64,000 nucleotides of DNA from Ardenticatenaceae bacterium (GTDB taxonomy: Bacteria; Chloroflexota; Anaerolineae; Promineifilales; Promineifilaceae). The notes under the pieces are model-generated. The model worked only from the letters and a program-made list of their open reading frames with translations, was not told the DNA's origin and searched no databases. The translations under genes were made by a program, and so were the position numbers. Positions 8,166-17,016 of this stretch are shown piece after piece; position 1 is the first letter of the stretch, and each line of letters begins with the position of its first letter. The stretch spans positions 434,001 through 498,000 of the forward strand of contig JACKBX010000004.1 in assembly GCA_020634375.1 (NCBI GenBank), written 5' to 3'.

Positions 8166-10166
8166 CTAACTGCCAGCCACCGTTTCCTGCCACACGCGCA
8201 ACACTTCGGCCACGCTCCACGCCTGGGCAAAGCAGCCGCGCGGCGTAAAGGGCGCGTCGCCATCAAAAATTTCGCTGAGGCTGCCCACCCCGTGATCAGA
8301 CAAATGATAGAAGAGTGGGGCGGCGTAGGAAAAGGCTGCGGCGGGGTCGCCGTATACTTGCAGATGGGCGCTAACAAAGGGGCCGATGAGCCAGCCCCAG
8401 GCTGTGCCCTGGTGGTAGGCGCCATCTCGCTTGCGTTGGTCGCCGCCGTAATGCCCGATGTAGGTTTTGTCGTCTGGGGAAAGGCTGCGCAGGCCGTGTG
8501 CGGTAAGCAAATGGCGGGCGCAAGCGTCCACAATGGAGCGCTGTTGGGCGGCGGGCAGTGGGTTGTGCGGCAGGGAGATGGCGAAGAGTTGGTTGGGGCG
8601 CAGGCTGCCATCGTGCCCGTCGGGGCCGTCGAGTACGTCGTAGCAGTAGCCCATTTCCTGGTTCCAGAAACGGCCGTATCCCACCTTCACCTTCTCGGCC
8701 AATGCCGTGTACTCGGCTCCATCTTCGCCCAGCAGCACGGCAAAATCAGCCATGATGCGCAGCGCGTTGTACCATAGGGCGTTAATCTCCACCGGCTTGC
8801 CGATGCGCGGCGTGACCACCCAATCGTTCACTTTGGCGTCCATCCAGGTGAGCTGCACGCCCTCTTCCCCGGCATAGAGCAGGCCATCTTGCGCGTCCAT
8901 GTAAATGTTGTAGCGTGTGCCGCGCCGGTGCCACTCGATAATGTTAGTAAGCGCCGGGTACAACTCTTTGACCAGGGCGTCGTCGCCGGTGGCGGCATGG
9001 TAGGCGCGAATCGCTTCCATGTACCAGAGGGTGGCGTCTACGGTATTGTATTCGGGGCGTTCGCCGGCGTCGGGGAAGCGGTTGGGGATCATGCCCATGT
9101 CTATGAATTGGGCGAAGGTGCGCAAAATGCTGGCGGCAACTTCGGGCCGCCCGGTGGTCAGCGTGAGGCCGGGCAGGGCGATCATGGTGTCACGCCCCCA
9201 GTCACTGAACCAGGGATAACCAGCGATGATGGAACGGCCGTGCGCGTCTTGCGTGGTCGGCCGTTTCACCACAAACTGGTCGGCGGCCAAGACGAGGTGG
9301 CGCATTTGCGGCGGCAAGGTTTGCTGCAAATGGCCTTCGGCGCGATTAACTAACTCCTGCTCATATGTCTGACGAATGGCGTAGGCGGTATCCCCGTCCA
9401 GGTTAGGATGTTCCTCTGTACTGGCAACAATTGTCACCGCCTCGCCGGGTTGCAACGTGACACGAATCAACGCGGCATAAATGTGGTCTTCTTCAATATC
9501 ATTCTGCCCCCGATACTCTTCCACACTCAGTAAAAATTCTTCGTGCCAGTCAAACTGCGGTGTCATATCGGCGCGATCGCTGAGCAGGTAAAAGGGCGTG
9601 GCGTCGTCATGAATTTGCAGGCGCAGCCCGTTGTTTACCGGCTCAATTTCTGGCTCCCAATCATTCATCAGGGTGGTGTTGTGGTAATCGCGGTAGTTGA
9701 CCAACGCTTTGGCCTCTAACGTGAGGGGGCCGGTGGCGCGAGTGAGTTTATATTGAATGTAGGTTGTGTTTGCGCCCGGCTGCATCCAGATGCGTTTTTC
9801 CAGCAGGGCATTGGCAATGGCAAATGTCCAGACGGGGGTGGTGCCTTCTAAATGGAAGTGGTTGATGTGGTGGTGGCCGTTCGGTTCAACCGTACCGCTG
9901 GCCCACCGGTTGTTGTATAGGGGGGTAAGTTTGCCGCTGTTGGGATAGATGCCATCGTATTCGGCCGTTTCGTCTAGTTTGGCGAGGAGCAGCGTGCGCC
10001 CCAGCGGCGGCTTGAGTGCGGCCAGAAGAAGCCCATGATAGCGCCGCGTTAACAGTCCGGCGATGGTTCCTGAAGCAAATCCACCTATTCCATTTGTTAC
10101 CAACCATTCACGGCGTTCGGCTGTGGCTAGCTCCCCACACACTTCGCGCCCAAAATCAAACAACAT
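8166..10166 (-). CDS. Glycogen debranching enzyme, archaeal/bacterial GDE type (amylo-alpha-1,6-glucosidase)
   Basis: 666 residues. The N-terminal domain begins LFDFGREVCGELATAERREWLVTNGIGGFASGTIAG and RRYHGLLLAAL, the signature of the GDE N-terminal domain. The (alpha/alpha)6 catalytic domain follows from about residue 290: YPWFSDWGRDTMIALPGL, MIPNRFPDAGERPEYNTVDATLWY and GAYHQGTAWGWLIGPF. Such enzymes hydrolyse alpha-1,6 branches of glycogen or limit dextrin in the cytoplasm. No other glycogen gene is adjacent. Stop TAG at 8166-8168 lies 28 bp upstream of the cyclic-nucleotide gene start, so the two minus-strand genes may be co-transcribed, debranching enzyme first. Confidence 0.92.
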   Translation of the reverse strand: MLFDFGREVCGELATAERREWLVTNGIGGFASGTIAGLLTRRYHGLLLAALKPPLGRTLLLAKLDETAEYDGIYPNSGKLTPLYNNRWASGTVEPNGHHHINHFHLEGTTPVWTFAIANALLEKRIWMQPGANTTYIQYKLTRATGPLTLEAKALVNYRDYHNTTLMNDWEPEIEPVNNGLRLQIHDDATPFYLLSDRADMTPQFDWHEEFLLSVEEYRGQNDIEEDHIYAALIRVTLQPGEAVTIVASTEEHPNLDGDTAYAIRQTYEQELVNRAEGHLQQTLPPQMRHLVLAADQFVVKRPTTQDAHGRSIIAGYPWFSDWGRDTMIALPGLTLTTGRPEVAASILRTFAQFIDMGMIPNRFPDAGERPEYNTVDATLWYMEAIRAYHAATGDDALVKELYPALTNIIEWHRRGTRYNIYMDAQDGLLYAGEEGVQLTWMDAKVNDWVVTPRIGKPVEINALWYNALRIMADFAVLLGEDGAEYTALAEKVKVGYGRFWNQEMGYCYDVLDGPDGHDGSLRPNQLFAISLPHNPLPAAQQRSIVDACARHLLTAHGLRSLSPDDKTYIGHYGGDQRKRDGAYHQGTAWGWLIGPFVSAHLQVYGDPAAAFSYAAPLFYHLSDHGVGSLSEIFDGDAPFTPRGCFAQAWSVAEVLRVWQETVAGS

Positions 10167-10284
10167 AGTATGAAGTCTCCGTACAAAGAAATCTGTTACC
10201 AGTTTGGGAATTAGTGGAAAAATAGCATATCACGAAAGGTGTAAATGCACGAATGTTTTTTTGCGGGTGCTTAGAATATCAGAA

Positions 10285-10299
10285 AGAAACTTGGTTTCT
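10285..10299 (-). terminator. Short hairpin after the PAS histidine kinase gene
   Basis: AGAAAC-TTG-GTTTCT, followed on the minus strand by TTCTGA and a little further by a run of A. It lies in the 153-bp gap between two minus-strand genes. Weak; nothing else is seen in that gap. Confidence 0.3.
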
Positions 10300-10319
10300 C
10301 GAAAGTTTGTACCGCTGTG

Positions 10320-11468
10320 TCATGCAGGGGCGGAGAGGGTGAAAGTGAAGGTTGTGCCTTGACCGGGGGTGCTGTCTACCCAGATCCGCTCACCGTGTGC
10401 GGCGAGCACCATTTGACAAAAGGGTAGTCCTAGCCCGCTGCCACTGCCTGCATCTTCACCCGTGACATATTTTTCGAAGATGTGTGGTTGCAGCGTATGC
10501 GGTATACCAGGGCCTTCGTCGGTGATAGAGATGAGCAGCCGTTGTGTTGCGGCATTGGGTTCGCCAGGGGTAACTTTTGCGGAAATGTGGATGGTTCCAT
10601 TTTGGGGCGAGTATTTGATGGCGTTATCTATCAGATTTTGCAGGATGCGTGCCAGAAGTGTGGCATCGGCCCAGGCTGGCGGCAAGGTGTCGGGTAGGGC
10701 GCGGTGAATGCGGATGTTTTTTTCGATAGTGCGGTTGTGCTGGGTGGTTAGGACGTCTTGGATGATGTTTGCCAGAGGGACGCGGGAGAGGGAGAGGGGG
10801 ATTTTGCCGCTTTCCAGGCGGTGGATGTCGAGGATTTGGTTGACGAGTTGTAATGTTTTTTCGGTGTTGGTGTAGGTCATGTCGAGCAGAATGCGGTCGT
10901 CGGGGGATACGAAGTCGGACACGGCCGTTTTCAACATCTCTAGTGCAAACAATGAGTTGCTGATGGGGGCGCGTAAGTCATGAACCATCGAGCGGGTCAT
11001 ATCTTGTTGCAATAGTTCGCGCTCTTTGCGGGCGGTGATGTCGCGGACTGTAAGAAGCTGCCCTTCCATGTTACCGTGCCGGTCATACAATGGGGATGCA
11101 GAGACTTCGTGGTACGGCCGTTCAGGCACAACCGGTTCCAATTCAAACACTTTGTTGTGGTTGGCATTAATTTCGTGAGCAAGTTCCGGCCATACAGCAT
11201 CAATCCACTGCCCGACTAGCTGCCCATTGGGTTGTGGTGTCATTTGGGTGGCCGATGGATTGATGCTGACCACACGATTTTGCCTGTCCAGCACAATGAT
11301 GCCCTCTTCCATGCTGTCTACTAGTAAGTGATAGGCGATGGGGGTGAGGTTGAACAGTTTGAGGGGGGAGCTTGGTTTGGCAAACTGCCAGATGGCAAAG
11401 ACAATGAAAAAGACAACGGCCGTACTTAACAACAAAAGCAAAAATTGTATGACTAAAAATGTGTTCAT
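10320..11468 (-). CDS. PAS-domain histidine kinase, single membrane anchor
   Basis: 382 residues from ATG 11468 (MNTFLVIQF); an upstream TTG would add nine residues. One hydrophobic helix (residues 4-28) anchors the N-terminus. A PAS/PAC domain is at about 45-165 (LLVDSMEEGIIVLDRQNRVVSINPSATQM, GQLLTVRDITARKERE). The H-box is MTRSMVHDLRAPISN. The ATPase shows N-box ILQNLIDNAIKYSPQNG, DEGPGIP and GSGLGLPFCQMVLAAHGE. No response regulator gene is adjacent (orphan kinase). It is divergent from endonuclease III with 137 bp between the starts. Confidence 0.92.
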   Translation of the reverse strand: MNTFLVIQFLLLLLSTAVVFFIVFAIWQFAKPSSPLKLFNLTPIAYHLLVDSMEEGIIVLDRQNRVVSINPSATQMTPQPNGQLVGQWIDAVWPELAHEINANHNKVFELEPVVPERPYHEVSASPLYDRHGNMEGQLLTVRDITARKERELLQQDMTRSMVHDLRAPISNSLFALEMLKTAVSDFVSPDDRILLDMTYTNTEKTLQLVNQILDIHRLESGKIPLSLSRVPLANIIQDVLTTQHNRTIEKNIRIHRALPDTLPPAWADATLLARILQNLIDNAIKYSPQNGTIHISAKVTPGEPNAATQRLLISITDEGPGIPHTLQPHIFEKYVTGEDAGSGSGLGLPFCQMVLAAHGERIWVDSTPGQGTTFTFTLSAPA

Positions 11469-11605
11469 ATATGACTCAAACGGCCGTTGCTGCAAGCCAC
11501 CTGCTTATCCCTTATTCTACAATTCATACGGGGCGCGTCTATGGTACGAAAGTGATGGGTCGAAATAAGCGCAATACCGGTACAATCAACTGTGGAGCAA
11601 AGCTG

Positions 11606-12235
11606 ATGACAGAAATAGACATACACGAACTCTTGCAAAGATTGCGCCAGGCCTACCCAGACGCACACTGCGAACTCAACTACGAAACCCCGCTGCAACT
11701 GCTGGTCGCCACCATTTTATCGGCGCAATGCACCGACGAGCGTGTGAACCGAGTTACGCCGCAGCTATTTACCACCTATACAGGTGCAACCGATTTTGCT
11801 GGAGCCAATCGAGATGAGTTGGAGGAGGCTATCCACTCCACTGGTTTTTATCGACAAAAGGCCCGGTTCATTCAAGAGGCGTGTCAGGTTATCGTACACA
11901 ATTATGGCGGTGAAGTGCCCGATAACATGAACGACTTGCTCAAATTGACGGGAGTAGCCCGCAAAACCGCAAACGTGGTTTTGGGTGAAGTTTATGGCAT
12001 TGCCGATGGCATCACGGTAGATACGCACGTCAAGCGCCTGGCAAACCGCCTGGGATTGACAGATGCACACAACCCCGCCAAAGTCGAGCGCGATTTAATG
12101 GCCGTTATTCCCCGCAAAAGCTGGATCGAAATCTCGCACCTGCTCATTTTTCATGGGCGGCGTGTTTGCTTTGCGCGGAATCCGCATTGTGCAGGCTGCC
12201 CGTTGTCTGATTTGTGCCCGGCGGCTGCTGGGTGA
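11606..12235 (+). CDS. nth: Endonuclease III (DNA glycosylase/AP lyase)
   Basis: 209 residues, the normal size for Nth. ATG 11606 starts the protein at the family N-terminus (TEIDIHELLQRLRQAYPDA); longer upstream reading is possible but unsupported. Core motifs: LLVATILSAQCTDERVN, helix-hairpin-helix LTGVARKTANVVLGE with the catalytic Lys, and VDTHVKRLANRLG with the catalytic Asp. The C-terminal 4Fe-4S loop is C-X6-C-X2-C-X5-C (CFARNPHCAGCPLSDLC). It removes oxidised pyrimidines in base excision repair. A GGAG is present at 11594-11597 and a TACAAT -10-like box at 11581-11586. Confidence 0.96.
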   Translation: MTEIDIHELLQRLRQAYPDAHCELNYETPLQLLVATILSAQCTDERVNRVTPQLFTTYTGATDFAGANRDELEEAIHSTGFYRQKARFIQEACQVIVHNYGGEVPDNMNDLLKLTGVARKTANVVLGEVYGIADGITVDTHVKRLANRLGLTDAHNPAKVERDLMAVIPRKSWIEISHLLIFHGRRVCFARNPHCAGCPLSDLCPAAAG

Positions 12236-12241
12236 CATAGC

Positions 12242-12271
12242 AAGTTTGCAAGTGGCAAGTTTGCAAGTGGC
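12242..12271. repeat. Two tandem copies of a 15-bp word
   Basis: AAGTTTGCAAGTGGC occurs twice head to tail (12242-12256 and 12257-12271) and fills the gap between the convergent nth and BTAD-WD40 genes. The same word family recurs in inverted orientation at 61290-61330. Confidence 0.75.
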
Positions 12272-12274
12272 TAC

Positions 12275-15200
12275 TTATTCTTCGTTGCAAGCGTTCATCA
12301 TCCCAAACTGTATGGCTTGTTCACAGGTGAGCGGCACAACGGTGCGATTGGCCGTAACCCATGCTTGCAGGTCGGGCAGGGTGGCATCTATGCGCCATTC
12401 GCGCACGCTGTCATCTAGCGCGACTGAGAAGAAGCTGCTGCCGTTTGGGGCAAAGGCGATGCTCATCACGCCGCCTACATGCCCACGATAGATGCGCAGC
12501 GGCTGTCCTGTTTCTACATCCCACAAAATGATTAGATTGTCGAGTCCGGCAGATAGCGCGAATTGACGGCCGTTTCCATCAATCGTTGGGCTAAAACGTA
12601 CCTGATTCACAGCCCCGGTATGCCCGATAAAACGCTGCAATTCCTGCCCTGTGGCGACATCCCAGAGAATGAGCAACTTGTCGTGCGAGCCAGAAAGGGC
12701 TGTGCGTCCATCTGCACTAAAGGCCACGTCGCTGACGATCTCTGTGTGCCCGGAAAATGTGTGCAGCAGCGCCCCCGTTTGCGCATCCAGCAAGCGCAGG
12801 CTGAAATCGGGTGTGTCGCTCACACCCTTAGCCATGCCGACCAAGATCGTGTGTCCATCGGGGCTAAAGACGATGCTGCGGGGTACTTGTGGGGAGAAGT
12901 CGGCCAATACATTGCTTGTGCCATCATCCAGATTCCACAGGCATACGGTTCCATCATGGGAGGCGGAAATGGCGAAACGGCCGTCCCCACTCACATCAAA
13001 ATCCCACACCCGATCCGTATGCCCCTCAAAACGGCGGATTTCCTGGCCTGTTTCCACATTCCACAGACGCAGCGTGTTGTCCTCGGCCACGCCAAACACA
13101 TCGCCGCCGCCGGAAACGGCCATCAGCGGCGGCGAGCTATCCCCGGTGGACGGGCGGAAGAGGGCACCGGCAAACGGCGTTTCCGTGTGCCCCACCAGCC
13201 GCCGAATTTCAGTCCCGCTGTCGTAATCCCACAGGTGCAAATCACCCGACGCGCCCGCCAGCAAAATCATTTTTCCATTGGAGCTGAGGGCAACATCCAG
13301 CGCGGAACCGTTCACAATCATGGAGCGCATTTCCGCGCCGCTGCGCAAATCCCAGAGGCGCATTGTGCCATCGGCGGAACCGGAAATGGCCTGATGGCCG
13401 TCCGGGCTAAAAGCAACGGCTTGAATGCGGCTGGTATGGCCTAACAGCGCCAGCAAGGGTTGGCCATAATAGGGACTCCAGAGTATCAACTGACTGTCGG
13501 AGCGGCCCAACAAGACGTAACGGCCGTCAGGACTAAGAGCCACACTGTATAACCCAGCATTAAAGGCATCGGCGCGCAGCGGCAGGCCAGCTTCCAAGTC
13601 CCAATAGATGGTTCGCAAGTCGTCGGCGACGGAGTAAGCGGTACGGCCGTCCGGCGCAAAAATGACATCCCGCACTGGCCCCCGGTGTCCCTCTGTGTGT
13701 GGGGCTTCCTCATTGTCGGCAGCCGTGCTTTCGGCCGTGCGCAGCCCTTGCAGATGATGGATCATACTGCCGCTTTCTATGTCCCATAAGATCAGGCTGC
13801 TATCGGCGGAGCCAGAGAGAGCGGTACGGCCGTCTGGGCTGATGGCGAGCGCATAAACCGGGCCAGCATGTCCCCCAAAACGGCGAATAACCGATCCCGC
13901 AGCCACATCCCACAAAATCAACGAGCCATCTTCGCCTGCCGAAATGGCCTGGCAGTCAGCCTGGGCCAGATCACAGCCGGGACGAACGGCCACATCCCAC
14001 ACATCCCCCTCGTGACCCATGAAGCGGTTCATGATGTCGCCGCTGGCAACATCCCACAAGATCAACGTGCCATCGGCAGAGGCGGACAAAGCCTGCTCCC
14101 CCTGCGGCAAAAAGGCAACCCCATGCACCGCGCCATCATGCCCATGAAAGCGGCGCAGCGATTCGCCGCTTGCCAGGTCCCACAAGATCAGCGTGCCATC
14201 GGCGGAGGCGGACAAAGCCTGTGCCCAACTATCGGGAACCAACGCCACATCTTCCACCGGGCCATCGTGCCCACTGAAAATGCGGCGTGCGCCGGGAGCA
14301 TAAGCCGTCTCAGCTAACATGAGCTGCGCCTGCGGCGGCGGTTCTGGTTGCTGATTGGCTCCTACAGCCAGAGTCAGCGCTAGATTGGTCTGGCCTTCGC
14401 TCAGGGCTAACTGGGCGCTGGTTGCGAGATTGAGACTTTGGGCAACGGCCGCTGCCTCTTGCGCCTGGTGCCATTGCTGCACGGCTGCAATCGTTGCCAA
14501 AGCGGAAACAACCAGGAATATGGCTAACCCGATTGTCAACCGGTACAGCCGCTGCCTGGCTTGTGCGGCAATGGCTGCTCGCTGCGATTCCACTTCGGCC
14601 AAAGCCTGCGCTTGCGCTAACTCTTGCTGCCGCTGCGCTTCTTTTGCTTTTTGGCGGGCGTCGCGGGCTTGCAAGCTGGCTTCAATATAAGCCAGTGAGG
14701 CTGGCGACAGGTCGGCGGCGCGGGCGCTGTGCCAGCCTTCTGCTTCGGAGAGCAGCCAGCCGCGCAGCAGCGCCCCGGCATCCCGGTTGCTTTGCTGCCA
14801 TTGGGCGCGGGTTGTGTCCAGCCGCTGCTGCCAGGTATGAAAGGCGTGGTCTTCATCGAGCCAATCGCGCAGCCGCGGCCAGTTGGTAATGAGCGTTTCG
14901 TGGGCCAGGGCGGCGGTTTCTTGTCCGCTTTTGTTGTGGCTGGTGACGATGAGGCGGGCGTCGGCGAGGCGCTGTACCAACGGCCAGGCGGTCTTGGGCA
15001 GCTCGTTGCGGGCGGTGGGGCGGCTGGTGTCGGCGGTGCCATGTCCGGGTTGGACAAGGCGCAGGAAGATGCGGCGGGCGAACTGCTGTTCGGTGGCGTT
15101 TAGGCGGTTGTAGATGGTTTGGGCGTGGTGGCTGAGAGCGCCGGCGACGCCGTCGTTGGTTTCGTAGGCGCGGTGGGTCATCCAGTTTTCTTCGCGCGCT

Positions 15201-16702
15201 TCCCAGAGGCAGGTGAGGGTGAATTGCAGCAGGGGGAGTTGGCCGGGTGCGGCGACTACGTCATCGAGGATGCGTTTGATGAGGCCGTCTTGAAAGGTAA
15301 CGTGGCGATTGGTGGCGGGGTAGATGATGGCGCGGCGCAGTTCGCGGCGGGTCATGGGGCCGATGGGGAGGATGCCGGGTTGGAGGGCATCGGCCAGGGG
15401 ACGGTGGGCAAGAGCTTGCCCCATGAAGTCGGCGCGTAGGGTGAGCAGGAGGTGGATGCCGGTTTCTTTTCCTGCCCGCAGCAGCCAGTCAATGAAGGCG
15501 GTGCGCTGCGTTTCGTCGGGCAGCAGGGTGTAGAGTTGTTCAAATTGGTCTATGATGACGAGAAGGTGGAACGGCCGTCCTTCTTTGCTTGTGGCGCGGA
15601 TGGCTTGTTTGAGGTCGGCGGAGGTGTAACGGCCGTCGACCAATGTTTCGGGGGTGGGGATGGGGATATGTGGGATTTGGGTGGTGATGGCTTCGGCCAA
15701 TGTCTGCCAGGGTTGGATGCCGGGGCGCAGACGTAGGATGTGCCAGCCAGCACGACGCAGTTGGGGACAAATGCCAGCGCAGGCGACGGAGGTTTTGCCG
15801 CTGCCGGAGGGGCCGATGAGGGCGACGAACGGCCGTTCGTGCAGCATTTCTATGAGTTGGGTGACGATGGTTTCACGGCCGTAAAAGTCGGGGGCATCTT
15901 CTTCATGAAACGCATCCAGGCCGCGATAGGGGTTGCTGATAGGTATGGACACATTGCCGGTGTCTAGCTGACTGTAGAAGGCAACCAATGTGGAAGAGGG
16001 TTCACCGCCCAGGCTTTGGCAAAAGGTGTGGTAATGGGCTATCGCTTGCTGGCGCTGCCCCATGCTTGCCAGGGCACGCATTTGGTTTTGGTGTCCGGTT
16101 TCGTTGAAAGGGTCGAGGTCTATTTGCTGGCGGGCGTAGCGGGACATGGCGGGGAAATCGCTGTGGGTCATGGCGGTGGCGACGAGTTGATCAAGCAGCC
16201 AGTAGGCTTGCCGCTGGTGGCGCTGCTCTTGCGCTTCGCGCCATGCCTCAAATTCGTTGCTGTTGGCAACGAGTTCGGGGATGTAGTGGGGCTGGTAGAG
16301 GGCGACGGCCGTTTCCATGTGCAGCGTGCGTTCTTCTGGCTGCCAGACTTTGTTGCGCTGAATTTCCTGGTACAGCGCATCGAAACGGGACGCGTCCAAT
16401 ACATAAGCGCTGTTTACATTGAACTGAATGGCGCGGCGGTCTCCCAGAATGAAGGGAACCTCCCGGTTTTTATCGTCCAGAACATTGCGCAAGCGATAGA
16501 GGGTTGTGCGCACATTTTGCAGCCCGGCTTCTTGAGACAAATTCGGCCATAACAGGGTTGCCAGCGTTGTGCGCGGCTGTGGCTGCCCGGCATGAACAAC
16601 CAGATAGGCAAGCAGGGCGCGGGTTGTGTCTGTGGGGAAGCCAGACAGCGATTTATTGTCTAAAGAGACAGCAAGGCTACCAAAGAGGGTAATGGATAAC
16701 AT
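12275..16702 (-). CDS. SARP/BTAD-type transcriptional regulator fused to STAND ATPase and WD40 propellers
   Basis: 1475 residues. Residues 1-95: OmpR-type winged helix (LSITLFGSLAV, LATLLWPN, LRNVLDD). Residues 100-245: bacterial transcriptional activation domain (BTAD) with TPR-like helices. Residues 256-700: novel-STAND NTPase with NPYRGLDAF, Walker A GPSGSGKT at 297-304 and Walker B LLVIIDQFEQL near 380-390. A hydrophobic helix lies near residue 740 (LTIGLAIFLVVSALATIA). Then come about 14 WD40 blades (LILWDVASG-type units), enough for two seven-bladed propellers. STAND proteins switch from ADP- to ATP-bound oligomer when their sensor is triggered; here the effector is DNA binding. The divergent promoter at 16781-16815 carries SARP-like direct repeats, so it probably controls the neighbouring peptide and secreted-protein genes. 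Confidence 0.9.
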   Translation of the reverse strand: MLSITLFGSLAVSLDNKSLSGFPTDTTRALLAYLVVHAGQPQPRTTLATLLWPNLSQEAGLQNVRTTLYRLRNVLDDKNREVPFILGDRRAIQFNVNSAYVLDASRFDALYQEIQRNKVWQPEERTLHMETAVALYQPHYIPELVANSNEFEAWREAQEQRHQRQAYWLLDQLVATAMTHSDFPAMSRYARQQIDLDPFNETGHQNQMRALASMGQRQQAIAHYHTFCQSLGGEPSSTLVAFYSQLDTGNVSIPISNPYRGLDAFHEEDAPDFYGRETIVTQLIEMLHERPFVALIGPSGSGKTSVACAGICPQLRRAGWHILRLRPGIQPWQTLAEAITTQIPHIPIPTPETLVDGRYTSADLKQAIRATSKEGRPFHLLVIIDQFEQLYTLLPDETQRTAFIDWLLRAGKETGIHLLLTLRADFMGQALAHRPLADALQPGILPIGPMTRRELRRAIIYPATNRHVTFQDGLIKRILDDVVAAPGQLPLLQFTLTCLWEAREENWMTHRAYETNDGVAGALSHHAQTIYNRLNATEQQFARRIFLRLVQPGHGTADTSRPTARNELPKTAWPLVQRLADARLIVTSHNKSGQETAALAHETLITNWPRLRDWLDEDHAFHTWQQRLDTTRAQWQQSNRDAGALLRGWLLSEAEGWHSARAADLSPASLAYIEASLQARDARQKAKEAQRQQELAQAQALAEVESQRAAIAAQARQRLYRLTIGLAIFLVVSALATIAAVQQWHQAQEAAAVAQSLNLATSAQLALSEGQTNLALTLAVGANQQPEPPPQAQLMLAETAYAPGARRIFSGHDGPVEDVALVPDSWAQALSASADGTLILWDLASGESLRRFHGHDGAVHGVAFLPQGEQALSASADGTLILWDVASGDIMNRFMGHEGDVWDVAVRPGCDLAQADCQAISAGEDGSLILWDVAAGSVIRRFGGHAGPVYALAISPDGRTALSGSADSSLILWDIESGSMIHHLQGLRTAESTAADNEEAPHTEGHRGPVRDVIFAPDGRTAYSVADDLRTIYWDLEAGLPLRADAFNAGLYSVALSPDGRYVLLGRSDSQLILWSPYYGQPLLALLGHTSRIQAVAFSPDGHQAISGSADGTMRLWDLRSGAEMRSMIVNGSALDVALSSNGKMILLAGASGDLHLWDYDSGTEIRRLVGHTETPFAGALFRPSTGDSSPPLMAVSGGGDVFGVAEDNTLRLWNVETGQEIRRFEGHTDRVWDFDVSGDGRFAISASHDGTVCLWNLDDGTSNVLADFSPQVPRSIVFSPDGHTILVGMAKGVSDTPDFSLRLLDAQTGALLHTFSGHTEIVSDVAFSADGRTALSGSHDKLLILWDVATGQELQRFIGHTGAVNQVRFSPTIDGNGRQFALSAGLDNLIILWDVETGQPLRIYRGHVGGVMSIAFAPNGSSFFSVALDDSVREWRIDATLPDLQAWVTANRTVVPLTCEQAIQFGMMNACNEE

Positions 16703-16723
16703 GAAAGCTGCTAACCCTTTCTG

Positions 16724-16752
16724 AATTAGGAAATAGTACCTTTTTCCTAATT
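16724..16752. promoter_or_regulatory. Perfect 10-bp inverted repeat upstream of the BTAD-WD40 gene
   Basis: AATTAGGAAA (16724-16733) and TTTCCTAATT (16743-16752) flank a 9-bp centre, starting 22 bp before the regulator ATG and 28 bp from the direct-repeat promoter. It is placed to act as an operator for the minus-strand gene, or to affect both divergent promoters. Confidence 0.5.
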
Positions 16753-16780
16753 TTACTGCAAAACGTTTGAGGGAAGGGGC

Positions 16781-16815
16781 TTTGACACGGTTTTGACACG
16801 GTAGATTTTTATACT
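16781..16815 (+). promoter_or_regulatory. SARP-type promoter: two 11-bp direct repeats plus -10 box
   Basis: TTTGACACGGT occurs twice with no gap (16781-16791, 16792-16802), an exact 11-bp period or one helical turn. A TATACT -10 box follows at 16810-16815. SARP/AfsR-type activators are known to bind direct repeats with 11-bp periodicity about 8 bp upstream of the -10; the gap here is 7 bp. It points toward the 56-residue peptide gene. The adjacent divergent gene encodes a SARP/BTAD protein. Confidence 0.6.
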
Positions 16816-17016
16816 TGCTTCCAAAGTAGGGGCGCTAATCACTCGCAATACGCTAGTTATAAAGGGGAATAGGCGAAAGATGAGGTTTTTTTGGAACTCA
16901 TGGGGTAATCATGGCGTGAAATGTGATGCGTGACTGGAGACGCTTCGCGTTTCACGGCAAACCCCGCGAAATCCGAAAGACCCAAAACGAATTCTGAAGG
17001 ATGAAAGGAGATCAAG
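16816..17016 (+). other. Leader region before the small peptide gene, with a GTGAAA-type repeat
   Basis: About 200 bp between the predicted promoter and the peptide gene, with no other gene seen. It holds a GTGATGCGTGA-type repeat in which CGTGAAA (16915-16921) can pair with TTTCACG (16950-16956). It ends with AAAGGAG, a good ribosome binding site for ATG 17017. Confidence 0.5.

Noticed and set aside
16703..17016. A further small gene in the 314-bp divergent region
   Set aside because: No open frame with a ribosome binding site was found; the region holds the two regulatory repeats and a leader.
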